A DNA stretch of 64,000 nt from Blasia pusilla (GCA_050084515.1 CM114273.1:12152001-12216000); one strand, 5' to 3'. Positions 50,448-63,250 are shown, counted from the stretch's first letter. Program-made: numbers and translations. The notes: generated from the sequence alone by a model not told the origin.

Positions 50448-51704
50448 TGTAACACACCCAACTTTAGATAATGACTCAATCCTTTGATATGTACACTTCA
50501 TCATGGCCCTAGCTATATATATATATATATATATATTCCCTGAGAATTTTCCTCCGAACGGACCGGTTCATCTCTAAACTCTCATGTACGATCAACGTCT
50601 ACATTGCTCCCATTTCCAATGCCTTCAGCGTGTCATCAATTCAGAATACATACTTATCCATATCTTGGAAACATTTGAGAGGATCTGTGAAGACAGTTCA
50701 CATCTATTTTATTTGGATGTGATAACTTTAAATGTGGCGAAGGAAATCCAAGTCCTTGAAGCATGCCTCATGCAACACGTATAACTACTGCACTCCCTTG
50801 TTGCACTCTGGATCGATTGGTGATTTAGCATTCCCTGGAACTACAAGCAATATTTTTTTAGCTGCCTAAGAGGAAATCCCGTTACTTTAGCACTTATTTT
50901 TTTCGAGGGCTCATTATTCATTCGGAAATGCTACTAAAAATGGATACCCTCCATGTTGCAAAGTAAACATAAGTGTAGCAGCCTTATGACAAAAAAAGAG
51001 TTCTACTGTATGGAAAGCAAGGAAGCGCTCCGCCATGGTAAAAAATAAAGTAAAGTGCAGAATTAATGACATACATTACGATAGAAGAGGATGAAGAAGT
51101 TCCCAAAATCTAAGTGATCCACGTTGTTGTGCGAATCCACATCGTCATACAACATACATCGTTGACATACCATACTCACATACATACATAACATAGACGA
51201 GAGCATCCACAAACACAAGTGTATCATAATTGAAATCCGTGAAAGACCTACTGTCATAAAACACGTATAGAATCACATACAATCGAGCCAAATCCACTCC
51301 ACGATGGGAGAATCCAGGTCGAAGCTTGCGGGAACCACCATAGCCAAGAGCTCTACTCACTACCAAGGCTAACTCCCAACGCAACAAGCTCAACTCAAAG
51401 AACTAACTGTTCTTTGAGTGCACTCCACACTATATCCTCCAACCTAAGAGCGGGCCCTACTGGAAAAGTCACCCTCAATTGAGTAACCCCCAACCCTATG
51501 TATGAAACCGCATCTCTACCTAGACACTACGGCCCTACATAAGGTATGGCCTCTACTAGTACACTATACTCTACGACATAATCCATAGGGTCATGACAGC
51601 TGTCGTGCGAATCCACATCGTCATACAACATACATCGCTGACATACCATACTCACATACCTACATAACATAGACGAGAACATCCACAAACACAAGTGTAC
51701 CACA
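50448..51704 (-). repeat. 3' LTR of retroelement copy 2
   Basis: On the minus strand it starts TGTGGTACACTTGTGTTTG at 51704, directly after the polypurine tract AATTAGGGGGGCGAGT. It ends ...AGTTGGGTGTGTTACA at 50448, giving TG...CA ends and 1257 bp. A 105-bp block at the LTR start (51600-51704) is repeated inside it at about 51125-51230. An AT microsatellite lies at 50514-50536. The 5 bp outside it, ACAAA (50443-50447), is the predicted target duplication. The opposite LTR is not in the window, so the boundaries rest on end motifs and the polypurine tract. Confidence 0.7.
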
Positions 51705-51876
51705 ACTCGCCCCCCTAATTGGAGGTTACATCCCTCTAACTCCCAGGTAGCCCTATACATCTACTACATGCTATACACCTTCGTGGGTGCACGAATCATA
51801 AGGTCGGGTGCTAGGTTGCCCCATCGTTAGTCGCACATCTGTAATCCATATCATGCAAAGATCAAGTCATCTACCT

Positions 51877-52020
51877 CTCCTAAGTACATCAAGGACAAAC
51901 CCACCTTCCAGTAGAAACAACATCCATACATGGAGTCAAACACATCATGTGCCAACCCCTAGAACACGGATCATACACCAACATACGGACTGCGTTACCA
52001 GCGGACCCACACAACATGCA
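51877..52020 (-). pseudogene. PHD-like zinc finger at the end of pol (copy 2)
   Basis: The last coding block of the element, fused behind the integrase C-terminus. It reads RCMLCGSAG, then YDPCSRGWHMMCL, then TGRWVCP, a TGA stop, Cys and a further stop. This is the PHD spacing (CxxC, xDxC, WHxxCL, GxWxCPxC). One ligand position is Tyr and the last CxxC is broken by the TGA, so this copy is damaged. PHD fingers bind histone H3 tails in many chromatin proteins, so a targeting role parallel to the chromodomain of chromoviruses is a reasonable inference. No classical chromodomain is seen. Confidence 0.7.
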
Positions 52021-52039
52021 CCTCAAGCTAGCACGTATC

Positions 52040-53457
52040 ATGGCTAAGCTTGGGTCAACACTACCATCCACATTTGGAAGATGACATGGCGCACAATTAT
52101 GCACAGGGTCCTTCCAAACAACTCCATCACGACCCTCCAACATGAGAACTCCAGAAGCTAACACCTCACGCACTCGTAAAATAGTGCAGCCTGCCGTCAC
52201 ATCCAACATTGTCGGTGCAATCTGCTGCAAATAGACATAGTTCCCCACATGGAACCTACAAATTGGTGGTCGATAACCTTCACCCCGAATGGTTGCATAC
52301 CGCAACGTATTCCTGTGTTGAGCAATGACAAGATTCTCAAAGACTGTTGGCATAACTCTCCGAAAGAGTTGTGCCCGCTGAGAACACACTCTCATCTACA
52401 TCTCTGGGTCATCAAGGTTCACCACCTCACTAGACTCCCGACGAATTGCTACTGGCAAGTCTGGATCTTGGCCGTATAACAGAAAATAAGGTGAGAAGGA
52501 AGCCAAGGATGCTTGGCGACTGAACCTATACCCCATGGCTAACCATGGCAACTGAATATCCCAATCTCCAAGATGCCCCTTCTGTAGGCCATACTTACGC
52601 AATGCCCTCTTCACCGTCTGAATCACACGCTCAGCCAAACCATCCACCTTTGGATGATCTCGAGACGTGGTCCAATGATCAATCAACGCCTTGTCACACA
52701 AGACCTGAAACTCACCCTAAAACTCTGTACCCTGGTCGGTCAGCACTTCAGCTGGTGCACCAAAATGACTAAGCACTCTATCAAGAAATGCATACGCCGT
52801 TCCCTCACTTGCCTTGTTAGGTAATGGCACCAACTCAATCCACTTGGAGAAGTGCTCCACCATCACCAACACATATCGATGATGTCATATAGTCAACGAT
52901 AACGGTCCCGCAAAGTCCACACTCCAACGGTAACTCAACCCCATAATAGGCAAAGGGTGTAACTATGGTGTAGGGGCATTGAATGATGCCCTCACCCGGT
53001 CACAAACCATACAACGTGACACCAAGTGATGCACTTGAGTATGCATGCCACGCCACTAATACTGACCAAGGAGTAAGCTATACGTACGCTTTACCCCAAA
53101 ATGTCCCAACTCCTCATGGGCATGTCGTACAATGCGCTCTCTCTGAGCCAAATGCAGCACTACTTGTACTCTACCATCCTCCCACACAAGAAGAATATAT
53201 GTTCCCTCCAATCGATACCTCTTAGCACGTTGAAGAACACGGTCTTGCTCCTTGGCACTCACTATGCCTAGCACCCTACTGGTCCGTAGGAACTCCAACA
53301 CCAACGCATCATCATGAATATCACGCTGATCCGTACCACCATCTCCAACCTTAGGATTTGAAGGTTGGCCATCTACCCTCTGCCTAGAGTAAGATGTCAT
53401 GTGGTCCTCCATACTAGAGTCACCCCTAACCAACATAAAAAGGCAGATGCATGCCAA
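52040..53457 (-). pseudogene. retroviral-type integrase (copy 2)
   Basis: Inserts element cDNA into host DNA. The N-terminal zinc-binding HHCC region is at about 53150-52980 (HAHEELGHFG, then CMVCDR). The catalytic core is at about 52920-52600 with the D-D-E residues in VDFAGPL, LTDQGTEF and GLAERVIQTVK. The C-terminal part includes CRFHVGNYVYLQ (about 52260), resembling the GPY/F-type tail of Ty3 integrases. Stops or frame changes occur near 53055, 52886, 52720 and 52396. Confidence 0.85.
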
Positions 53458-53936
53458 CCTGGCACCATCTCCTCATCAACCTCGCCATGCCATCTAGCCC
53501 CAGTTGCATCCTCTTGCCTAGTACATGGGTTCCTACTCAACCTATCAGCATCAAGGTTGGTAACTCCAGGTCTATGTACCACCTGGAAGTCATACTCCTG
53601 TAAGATAAGAGCCCACCGTGCAAGCTTCCCTCTAAGCTTGTCAGACTCCATCAACCACTTGAGCGGATGGTGATCAGTAACAAGGGTAAATTGTGTGCCA
53701 AACAAGTAACACTTAAAGTGTGCCATAGCCCACACTACTGCTAAGCACTCTCCCTCATATGAACTGTAGCGCGACTCCGCTGCATTATTCGAACGACTTG
53801 CATAGGCCACCCCAAACTTCATGTGCTCATCATCATGTTGTGTCAACACCGCTCCAAGTCCCAACCTACTCCAATCAGTGTGGAACTGAAATGGGCGCCC
53901 TCTGGTAGGTCTCCTCAAGATAGGCGCCGTCACCAA
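53397..53936 (-). pseudogene. RNase H domain (copy 2)
   Basis: Degrades RNA in RNA-DNA hybrids during reverse transcription. Acidic catalytic residues are visible in FHTDWSRLGLGAVLTQ, YEGECLAVVWAM and LVTDHHPLKWLM. The segment ends with RPGVTNLDADRLSRN, the conserved link to the integrase in Ty3-type elements. The frame is open across the whole domain. Confidence 0.9.
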
Positions 53937-54995
53937 CTAGGCCTTGAGCTCCACAAAAGCTCTCTCCTGATCACTCCCCAATGCCACTCCTCATCTGATT
54001 TCAGAAATTGGTTCAAAGGCTTTGCCATAGCACTAAATCCCTTCACATACCTCCGATAGTAGTTCGCTAATCTCATGAATGCCCGAACTCTACTCATATC
54101 TATCGGATGAGGAATAAATGCAATAGCCTCCACCTTTGCTTGCTGAACTCCCAAACCACCTGGATAGATCACATGACCCAAGTACTCAACATCCTCATGG
54201 AAGAACTTACACTTTCCTAGATGCAAACGTAGACCATGAGCTTTCAACCGCTCAAACACAATCTGCAAATGTATCTGATGCTCCTCCACCGTGTTACTAA
54301 ACACCAACATATCATCAATGTAACACCGAACAAAATCCAACCCTGCTAGGATCCTGTCCTTCACTCTCTAAAACTGACACGTGCATTCTTCAACCCAAAG
54401 GGTAAGAATTTCCACTGGTACAAACAATCCTTGCCATGAGAGTTGACACCCCAAAATGTTGTCTTGGCCTTGTCACTCTCTCGAATTGGCAACAAATGGT
54501 ATCTTGCCCGAAGATCCAAAGTACAAAAAATCTTTGCCTGTCCCACCACATCAAAGATCTCCTCAGATGTAGGCATGGCATACCTATCGGCCTTGGTCTG
54601 CCGATTGATAGGACGGTAATCTCCACACATCCGCCTTCCGTGTAGTTGCCATGCACATCCTTTTTAGTAGGCATGATAGTGGCTGATGCATACTCTCCAT
54701 GCGACAACTCCACTAATCCAGCCTCCAAAAGGTCCAACGTCCTACTCTGAATCAGGTCCCTCTCCATATCACTATATCGGTAGGGATGACAGAAGATTGG
54801 CGAATCACTAGCCAAATCAATCCGTATACCGGGTCCAACCAAAGCACCCAACTCCTTCATGCTAAAGGGAGAACAACTCTTATAAGCACGTAGGAATTGT
54901 GTCAAGCGTCGTTTCTCACCTCTCCTAAGCTTGGGCCCAAGTAATGGCTCCCAAGTCTCCTCCACTAGCACACTAGAGGGAGAGTACGACGCCAT
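53930..54995 (-). pseudogene. Ty3-type reverse transcriptase (copy 2)
   Basis: RNA- and DNA-dependent DNA polymerase. In order: LVELSHGEYASATIMPTKKD; MCGDYRPINRQTKADRYAMP; IFCTLDLRARYHLLPI; LYQWKFLPFGLKNA; the catalytic VRCYIDDMLVFSNTVEE (YxDD box intact, about 54300); KCKFFHEDVEYLGHVI; and MRLANYYRRYVKGFSAMAKP. This order and wording place it in Ty3/gypsy (Metaviridae). Frame shifts near 54630 and 54364 break it. The N-terminal linker (54995-54760) connects to the methyltransferase. Confidence 0.92.
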
Positions 54996-55001
54996 TGGCT
55001 G

Positions 55002-56482
55002 CTAGGCAACCCCCTCACAAGATGGTACACCGTTAGCTACACCATCATCTAAGCAAATAACTCCTCCACCAGCATGAGCAACCAACTCCACATGCCCAAC
55101 CATTACATCCCATTTACTCCAAGGATGCAAAATACTATTCTCCTCGCCCCCAACCGATGTCTCTACGGTCCCGGTAGCCATCAAGCTCATCACAAGGGGT
55201 GGAAGACCCATAGACATAGTCCGAAGTCGACGCTGCTTGGCCATCCCAAGACTCAAAATCCAGGTCAAACAATTCAAGTCCATGGTTTGACCCAACACAT
55301 GACATCGTGAAGCATCAGAAATGGAAGCAACTGCTGTTACACCAGTAGCAAATCCCATCTCATGCTCTCTCTCATCAGCGTTAGGCTCCACCAACTGTCG
55401 CACATGAGAATCCCATACAAGCCCGAGACCACCTTCCCTGTAGGCATGTGATGAGGGAAAACTCACAAATGTGGGTAGTGCCATCCTAGGCTGGCCCACA
55501 CGGTTCACCACTGCCATGGGTGACCGATCAATAACCCTCACCACGTGAGAAAGTCGCCCAATATCCAAGATACTATCCACTGTAAGGCAAGGATCCCGCT
55601 GCACTGCATCATATGCTCGACGTAGAACCTCCCTAGGCAACAAGTTTGTCCACCACAAGCGTGGACGATGTGCACGCGAGCCAACTCGCGTTGCATCCAA
55701 CAACACGCTGGTCCAATCCAAGACGGCACCTCATGAACACTCGCCATCACACGGGTCCGAGTGTCACCCAACAATGGAACATTCTCCAGAATGTAAGCTG
55801 GAGCACGTGCCTGATGAACCTGAAGATGTCATAACACCCGTAACATCTCCCAAAATAATTGAGACCTAGGGTCGTGTAATCCCTCACCACGACCAGCACG
55901 TGTATGACCCTGACATGGCCATCCAGCAGTCACCAAATCCACATGACCAACCCTCTCAAGGTCCTGTGCCCCCAACAATGCAATGTGTGATGGCAAAGCA
56001 CGTTGGTATCCACGAATAGCTGATGGCGGCAACAACTCAGGATATCTTCCCATCAACTAACCGATATATCGAGATGAGACTCTCTGGGCCGTCTCATCTC
56101 GCTCCACATACACGTATCTCCGCACAGGAATACCGGCCTGCAACACTGCAGCCAAACTAGTGCTAATCCCACCAAAGAGATCTAACACACAAATGCCCTC
56201 TGGCAGATACTCCCATACAATGGGTGTAGTATCCAAAGGGGATAACCCAACTGGACCAGAAGTAGGAGTCTGCCGTGGGGCCTCCTCTTCCTCGTGAGAT
56301 ATAACAGCCTCACACCAAGCCTCCTGCACTAGGCGATCAGCCTCTTGCTGTAGTGCACCGCCTAAACTCCAAACACTAGAAGAAATCCTTGGTTTTATGA
56401 CTGGGTTATATGACTCATACGAGTCATACTTTACATTCCACGACTGGAAATGACAGACGACTACTTTAGACACAAAAGCCAA
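55002..56482 (-). pseudogene. C5 DNA methyltransferase domain in pol (copy 2, catalytic Cys kept)
   Basis: A DNA cytosine-C5 methyltransferase between protease and RT. Motif I is VLDLFGGISTS (about 56192-56160). A Glu-containing strand, RRYVYVERDET, follows. Motif IV, LVTAGWPCQGHT (about 55932), has the catalytic Cys. RSQLFWEMLRVL comes next, then motif VI YILENVPLLGD (about 55795), motif VIII-like SRAHRPRLWWTNL (about 55680), and motifs IX/X DEREHEMGFATGVT and RCHVLGQTMDLNCLTWIL (about 55380-55250). The order I-IV-VI-VIII-IX-X is not permuted, unlike plant DRM. No BAH, RFD, chromo or PWWP domain is fused. Stops near 56057 and 55828 and a frame shift near 55535 break it. The part upstream of motif I (56482-56200) matches the copy-1 spacer. 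Confidence 0.88.
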
Positions 56483-57059
56483 GTCATATTTATTTGGCGA
56501 CTAGGCTAACTAGGATGGTCAGCTTACGTGGACACTGGTACATAACTAGAGGGTGTAGTCATGAAGCCGTGACTTACACGTCACTTAGATGACGTGGAAT
56601 AATGACACGTTAACGTATGACGTGGACTAATTGGTGTGACATGTCAATAATGACGTGGACTATGGAAGACAACTCATGTAGTCATATCTAGGGCATCTGT
56701 CTAGTTACCATCAATGACTACAATAGTCATGTGTAGTCATGTAATAGTACACAATATCCAATAACAATATGACAAGTGTGCCTCATGGGTGAGGAATCCA
56801 CTTGGCGGTAATAGTTATGTCTCCACGAGTCATTAAATTTTTGGATTCGATCATAGTTAACAACTCGTGTAGTCATTTCAATTTTTTTCTAATACTTTAA
56901 TGTACTCATGCAATCACCTTTAATCACTCGCCGAGTAGTGACACATGACTAGAGTAGAAGGCCCTACAACTAGTGTAGACGTAACAATATGACTGTGATA
57001 GTTACAGACATGATAGAATGAGTCATATAGTCATTGCAATAGGACTGAATGAGTCATTT

Positions 57060-57869
57060 TTATTGACTAGGTAGAAATAAGAGCTCACTACACCGATAAT
57101 TTTAATATGACTCATAATGAATATAGATTTCATTTTTTGAGTTTTTGATCTATTTATTAATGCCTTTTGAAAGATCTTTCAATTGTTATTGGATCTAAGT
57201 TATTGAAATCCTCATGTCCATTTCAGTTTTGAATTACAACACTAAAGCATACACCTAAGCATATTATACAATGTGGAATAAGGGCACACAACCAACAACA
57301 TGGCAACTCAACTGCAAGGGGATGGAATGCAAAAAGAACAAAATATAAGTGTCTTAAAAGTAAGATCTTATATCAGATTTAGCATAGTTTCAAGTGATGC
57401 ATGGCATATTACCATCATCTAAATTCAACCCAATCTCTGCTAATTACAAATTATATCCCAAGACCTGGTATTGAGGGGCGTGAAGTTGAAGATTGACAGA
57501 TAACATTTATCTCAGGTGAAAATCCCTAGATACGATCTTCCCGTCACACAAGATGGGGTGGAACTCTCAACTCAATCGCCACGGCACGGTACATTTACCA
57601 AACCACATGCTACTCGCGGGTCATTGCCAATGAGATCAAAGGTCTACACCACTGCCGGAGAAACTGAAGATCTCCAGTTCACACAAGTTCAGGAGCAACT
57701 CACTCCCTATTCTCTGTGCCTGCCTCCACTCACCTGGTTTCAATCATCACAAAGTAACACCATTGTTTTGAATCTGATCATGAACTAATCTACTTTGGCA
57801 TATACGTCTCTAAAGCTATCCCCCTTGTACCCTGGCTAAGGAGAAAGGAATACCATTGGTGAAATGCCA
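57060..57869. other. CACTA-2 internal, unrecognised
   Basis: AT-rich sequence past the subterminal motifs. A 90-codon plus-strand frame at 57516-57788 has no recognised domain. Confidence 0.35.
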
Positions 57870-58399
57870 TTACACTTCCAACGAGAGAGGGTTGAATGAT
57901 GTACTGCTCACTAATGCACTCAAAAATTGATCATTAAGCATGAGAACTCCGGATCCCCAGATGAGTAGCATTCTACATAATTGTTGCAAAAAAATCTTTC
58001 CATTCCAGCTGTATGGAGATAAGTAGACTACTCCCACCTGCACATTCTTCTCAAAGTCATGATTTGACAAGGAGTGAGTTAGTGCATAGGGAACTCCACA
58101 ATGCCATGAGGGCAGAACCACATTCTATATACACTTAACAGATGCTAAGCACATAGAGACATTTGCTCCCGTGGAGGAAATGCAGGTAAATTGCTAATAA
58201 AATCTTTGAACTTGTAGAGTAATTTAAATACAAGTGAACACACTCTTAAGAACATTAAAAAATAGGAAGGCCAACATCCCTCCATGATTTTCAGGTATGG
58301 ACCACATATGGTTGCCAATTGTAACATTCTAAGATGGCCTTGCTCATCAATCCGTGGCTCGATGGGTACAGGGATCTCCCACACTTCTTCAACCTTCAA
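57870..58399 (-). pseudogene. exon-like captured gene fragments, unknown gene
   Basis: Two minus-strand segments look coding in composition and splice context. 58395-58280 reads KVEEVWEIPVPIEPRIDEQG and HLRMLQLATICGPYLKIMEG, and may be followed by an intron. 58110-58025 reads YALTHSLSNHDFEKNVQVGV. I do not recognise the parent gene. Their order on the minus strand fits pieces of one captured gene. Confidence 0.35.
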
Positions 58400-58649
58400 A
58401 AATAAAATCAGGTAGCTAAAGATTACACAATATCTTTGAGGATTACTTTTGTTGTCAAGCTCAGAAATTCAAAATAGCAAATGATGTTATTTTTCTGACA
58501 CTCACCAACATGTTCTATACTGCCATTCGACAAGAATTTATACCTGAGTTGCAGATGAATGTCATTCACCCAATCTTATAGACTGTGAACCCAATGGTCT
58601 TATACACAATATGTTTAGGAGACATTGGGTTGTTCTGTAAGAGTGAGGG

Positions 58650-59270
58650 AATGGCTATGAGAGTGAGAGCTTCTATCTGAAGGCACTATGGGAATCCTGC
58701 AATAAGCCGGGAATGGAAATAAATCTGCAAAAAAGTAGAAGAGTCATCTTTGGCTCTTGACTCCTAACAACTCAGTAGTTACAATATATGAACAAGGATT
58801 GAGCAAGGAAATTCTAGAGATTGTGGGTCAATGGATCTACCTAAGGTCTTGGGTTCAAGGCTCAAATCCAAAAAGCATGGGAGGACGACCACAGCTTCAG
58901 CCAAGCTAATGCAAGGTTGAGATGACTTCATGTGCAAGAATCGAATTGCAGAAGAATGGAAATATGGCACACCAAAAAAAATCTAACTCTTTAAATACAC
59001 TCATTCCATCCACGATATATGCTTTTGAAGTCTGGGGCCCAAAGGACTACATATCCCACAGAAATTGTGCATGAGCAATGCTTTATCCTATCATGCTCTT
59101 GGATTGTTGGCCACCAAATGTTTGAAATGAAACTAGTAGGGAGACCTTCTTGCCTTACAGATCCGAATACAATGCTCCAAATATGTCCAAGCAACAAGAG
59201 ACGAAGGCGGGCGAACATATGGCATAAACAATGGTGATTAAGCCTTTAACTACGCTTGGATGGAAGCCTA
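58650..59270 (+). pseudogene. possible LINE-type reverse transcriptase scrap
   Basis: Degraded plus-strand reading. FCNKPGMEINLQKSRRVIFG-like sequence at about 58690-58755 recalls the 'FC...G..N..KT....F' motif of non-LTR reverse transcriptases. A tyrosine/VWG-like string, YAFEVWGPK, lies at about 59022, recalling their 'LLYG.EVWG'. Many stops. Low confidence. Confidence 0.35.
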
Positions 59271-60476
<1,206 letters not shown>

Positions 60477-61073
60477 TCACCCCGAAGAGGAGAACCTATA
60501 GCATTTCTTTTAAAATGGGAGTCGACGAGCTGACACAAAACTCTACAAAATTCCTGCTCCCAATATCCACTATGCACCTCCATATACATTAGCTACGAGA
60601 TGGCTAGCAAAACTACTGATTATCAGCAAAATTTAGGCTCCGCATTCTTACATTGCGTTGGGCAAGTATACTGCCAAGCAATTTTCTTTCCTCAAGCAAG
60701 TGCGAGCCAGTTTTTGTCAATTCACATTGCGGGAAAAGAGGCCAGAACAACAACAAAAGATCATGACAAGTGAGCGGGAGAAAATTAAAGATGAGCTCAG
60801 TAGAACCTGTGAAATGATAACAGTGGAAATTAGACCAATTTTGATGCTACAATCGGCAGTGTTGAACCACTCTGAGGTGTGCACCGCGCTTAAGAACCTC
60901 TTTTCCAGCCACACCTGCATACACAAAGCCCAACGTACTCCACCTTTTCAGCATCCTCACAAGCAAAGCACTATTGGCATTGGAGAGCTTATCAAAAGCT
61001 AGGTACTACCATCTCTCTTATAATCGTTTCATTCATTCATTCTCTCTTTCTGGGTGGAAACTATGTAATATAC

Positions 61074-61345
61074 CTGGCGTACAGAATCGCCGGTCTGAGA
61101 ATCTCCAAGAAGCTCACGAATGAAAGAGTGATCCCATGTCAACTCTTCGAGAGTTCTCTTCTTCCCTGCAGCACAAGAAGATGAAGACACCAACTCGGCA
61201 TCATCATTCAAAACTACCTGCGCATCTCCGCTCGTGGAAGCTTGAAAGCTTGAAGTTGAGGCAGTGAGTTCTTGCGCAATAAAGGTGGTAGGGATGCAGT
61301 AGCAGCGGCAGCAGCTCGCAAGAGCAGCGAAGGGCAAGTCGCCAT
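61074..61345 (-). pseudogene. captured first exon of a SelO-like (YdiU/UPF0061) gene
   Basis: On the minus strand an ATG at 61345 opens MATCPSLLLRAAAAATASLP, which looks like an organellar transit peptide. After a frame change near 61220 the reading gives KRTLEELTWDHSFIRELLGD and ends at a CCAG/GTATAT donor (61074). LEEL.WDHSF.REL.GD is the conserved N-terminal signature of selenoprotein O, a pseudokinase-fold AMPylase family of mitochondria and plastids. Following exons (family sequence like REVLHACY) are not found downstream, so only exon 1 appears to have been captured. It cannot make a SelO enzyme. Confidence 0.75.
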
Positions 61346-61856
61346 GGCCAACGCAATGGAGAGCGACGACAATGAGGGAGTGTCAAAAGCGACACAAAAA
61401 TCGCAATCTGTCGAGAGTGTGCAACATATTTTCGCAAGAAGGAAATAGCATTTTGAAGAGAGAGGAACCCTGAGAGAGAGAACGGCATTGTGACATAATG
61501 AAAATACCTACAAACAAGTTCAAACCTCAAATGAATTCTTCTCCTTCGCGCCAAGAGAACTTTGAAAGAGAACAAAAGATCTTCCGAGCCACGCCGCGTA
61601 AGTAATATGCCACATCATACAATATAAGCCATGTAAATGAAGTGTCACCTGATTTTTGGAGCATCCTTTTGTAAGAGGTTTAGGTTAATATTTGTATGTA
61701 ATTAGCCTAAATGTCATGGAAACATCCCACATAAATTGATGTGAACCTATTTTTCGTACCTCCTCTCGTCCTTGGGTGGATCCATAAAACAGGAGAAACC
61801 GACCTCACCGTTCACTACATCTCCCAACAGATCAAACAGCGTACTCCACTACAAGA

Positions 61857-63250
61857 GGATTTAATGAAAGGCTATGGCAAAGATTCATCTAATGGTGGGA
61901 AGAAGGTTATCACCATGTTACCATAAAAATAACACAACGGCTTGGAACAAGAGTACCCAAAGTTCTCATCCTCCTTCATGATCCACCATTTTCTCCCCTC
62001 CCCCATTACCATGAGTCCAAAAATCATGAAACTTTTTCCAAAACGGCACCCCAATCCCTGGAACACAAGGGAAAATAAAAAATTACAAATGACCACTCAC
62101 ACATGGAATTAAACACCGTAAACCCTAAATAAGGTTTTTGATTTTTTGTATTAGCATGGGAGCTTAAATGGAAGATCTGAACCGTTGAAGTTGTGGAAGG
62201 ATTTAATGAAAAGGCTATGGCAAAGATTCATCACCATCCAATGGTGGCAAGAAATTTTATCACCATGCTACCATCAAAATGACACAATGGCTTAGAACAA
62301 GAATACTCAAAGTCCTTGTCCTCCTTCTTGATCCACCATTTTCTCCCCTCCCCAATTACCATGAGTCAAAAAATCATGAAAATTTTCCTAAAGGGGCACC
62401 CAAATCCCTCAAACACAGGGGGAAATAAAAAATTACAAATGACCACTCACACATGGAATTAAAAACCGTAAACCTTGAATAAGGTTTTTGATTTTTTGTA
62501 TCAGCATGGGAATTTAAATGGCTGATCTGAACCGTTGAAGTTGTGGAGGGATTTAATAACAGGGCTATGGCAAAGATTCATCACTATCCAATGGTGGGAA
62601 GAAGGTTATCACCATGTTACCATGAAAATGACACAATGACTTGGAACAAGACTACTCAAAGTCCTCATCCTCCTTCTTGATCCGCCATTTCTCCCCTCCC
62701 CCATTACCATGACTCCAAAAATCATGAAACTTTTCCCAAAGTTGCACCCCAATCCGTGGAATAGAGGGGAAAGGAAAAAATTACAAATGACCACTCACAC
62801 ATGGAATTAAAATTTGTAAACCCTAAATAAGGTTTTTGATATTTGGTATTAGCATAGGAGCTTAAATGGCAGATCTGAACCGTTGAAGTTGTGGAGGGAT
62901 TTAATGAAAAGGCTATGACAAAGATTCATCACCATCCAATGGTGGCAAGAAAAGATATTACCATGTTACCATCTTCTTGATCCACCATTTTCTGCCCTCC
63001 CCCTTAACCATGAGCCCAAAAATCATGAAACTTTTCCCAAAGCATCCCAATCCCATGAACACAAGAGAATTTTTTTTACAAATGACCACTCATAAATGGA
63101 ATTAAAAACTATAATTCCTAAATAAGGTTTTTTTATTTTTGGTATTAGCATAAGGGCTTAAATGGCAGATCAAAATTGTTGAAATTGTGGAGGGATTTAA
63201 TTACAAGGTTTGTGCCAAGTTTCACCACCATTGAATGGTTGGAAGAAACG
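61857..63250. repeat. tandem array, about 345-bp unit, near the right end of CACTA-2
   Basis: Five units start with GGATTTAAT(G/A)A(A/C)AAGGCTATGGCAAAG-like strings at about 61857, 62201, 62548, 62897 and 63193. Each carries GATCCACCATTTTCTCCCCT, AAATCATGAAACTTTT, ACAAATGACCACTCACA, AATAAGGTTTTTGAT and GATCTGAACCGTTGAAGTTG. Spacings are 344, 347, 349 and 296 bp; the fourth unit has an internal deletion. The fifth is partial and most diverged. Confidence 0.88.

Noticed and set aside
50514-50536. TATA-box promoter in the AT run
   Set aside because: It is a plain AT microsatellite inside the LTR. No transcription-start evidence can be drawn from it.
51877-52395. Chromodomain at the integrase C-terminus
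   Set aside because: No aromatic-cage pattern (Y...W.G....TWEP) is visible. The tail has Cys/His spacing of a PHD-like finger instead.
61857-63250. Minus-strand open frames repeated in the 345-bp array as a gene family
   Set aside because: The short similar frames come from the repeat unit itself and are disrupted in most units. No start, splice or domain evidence.
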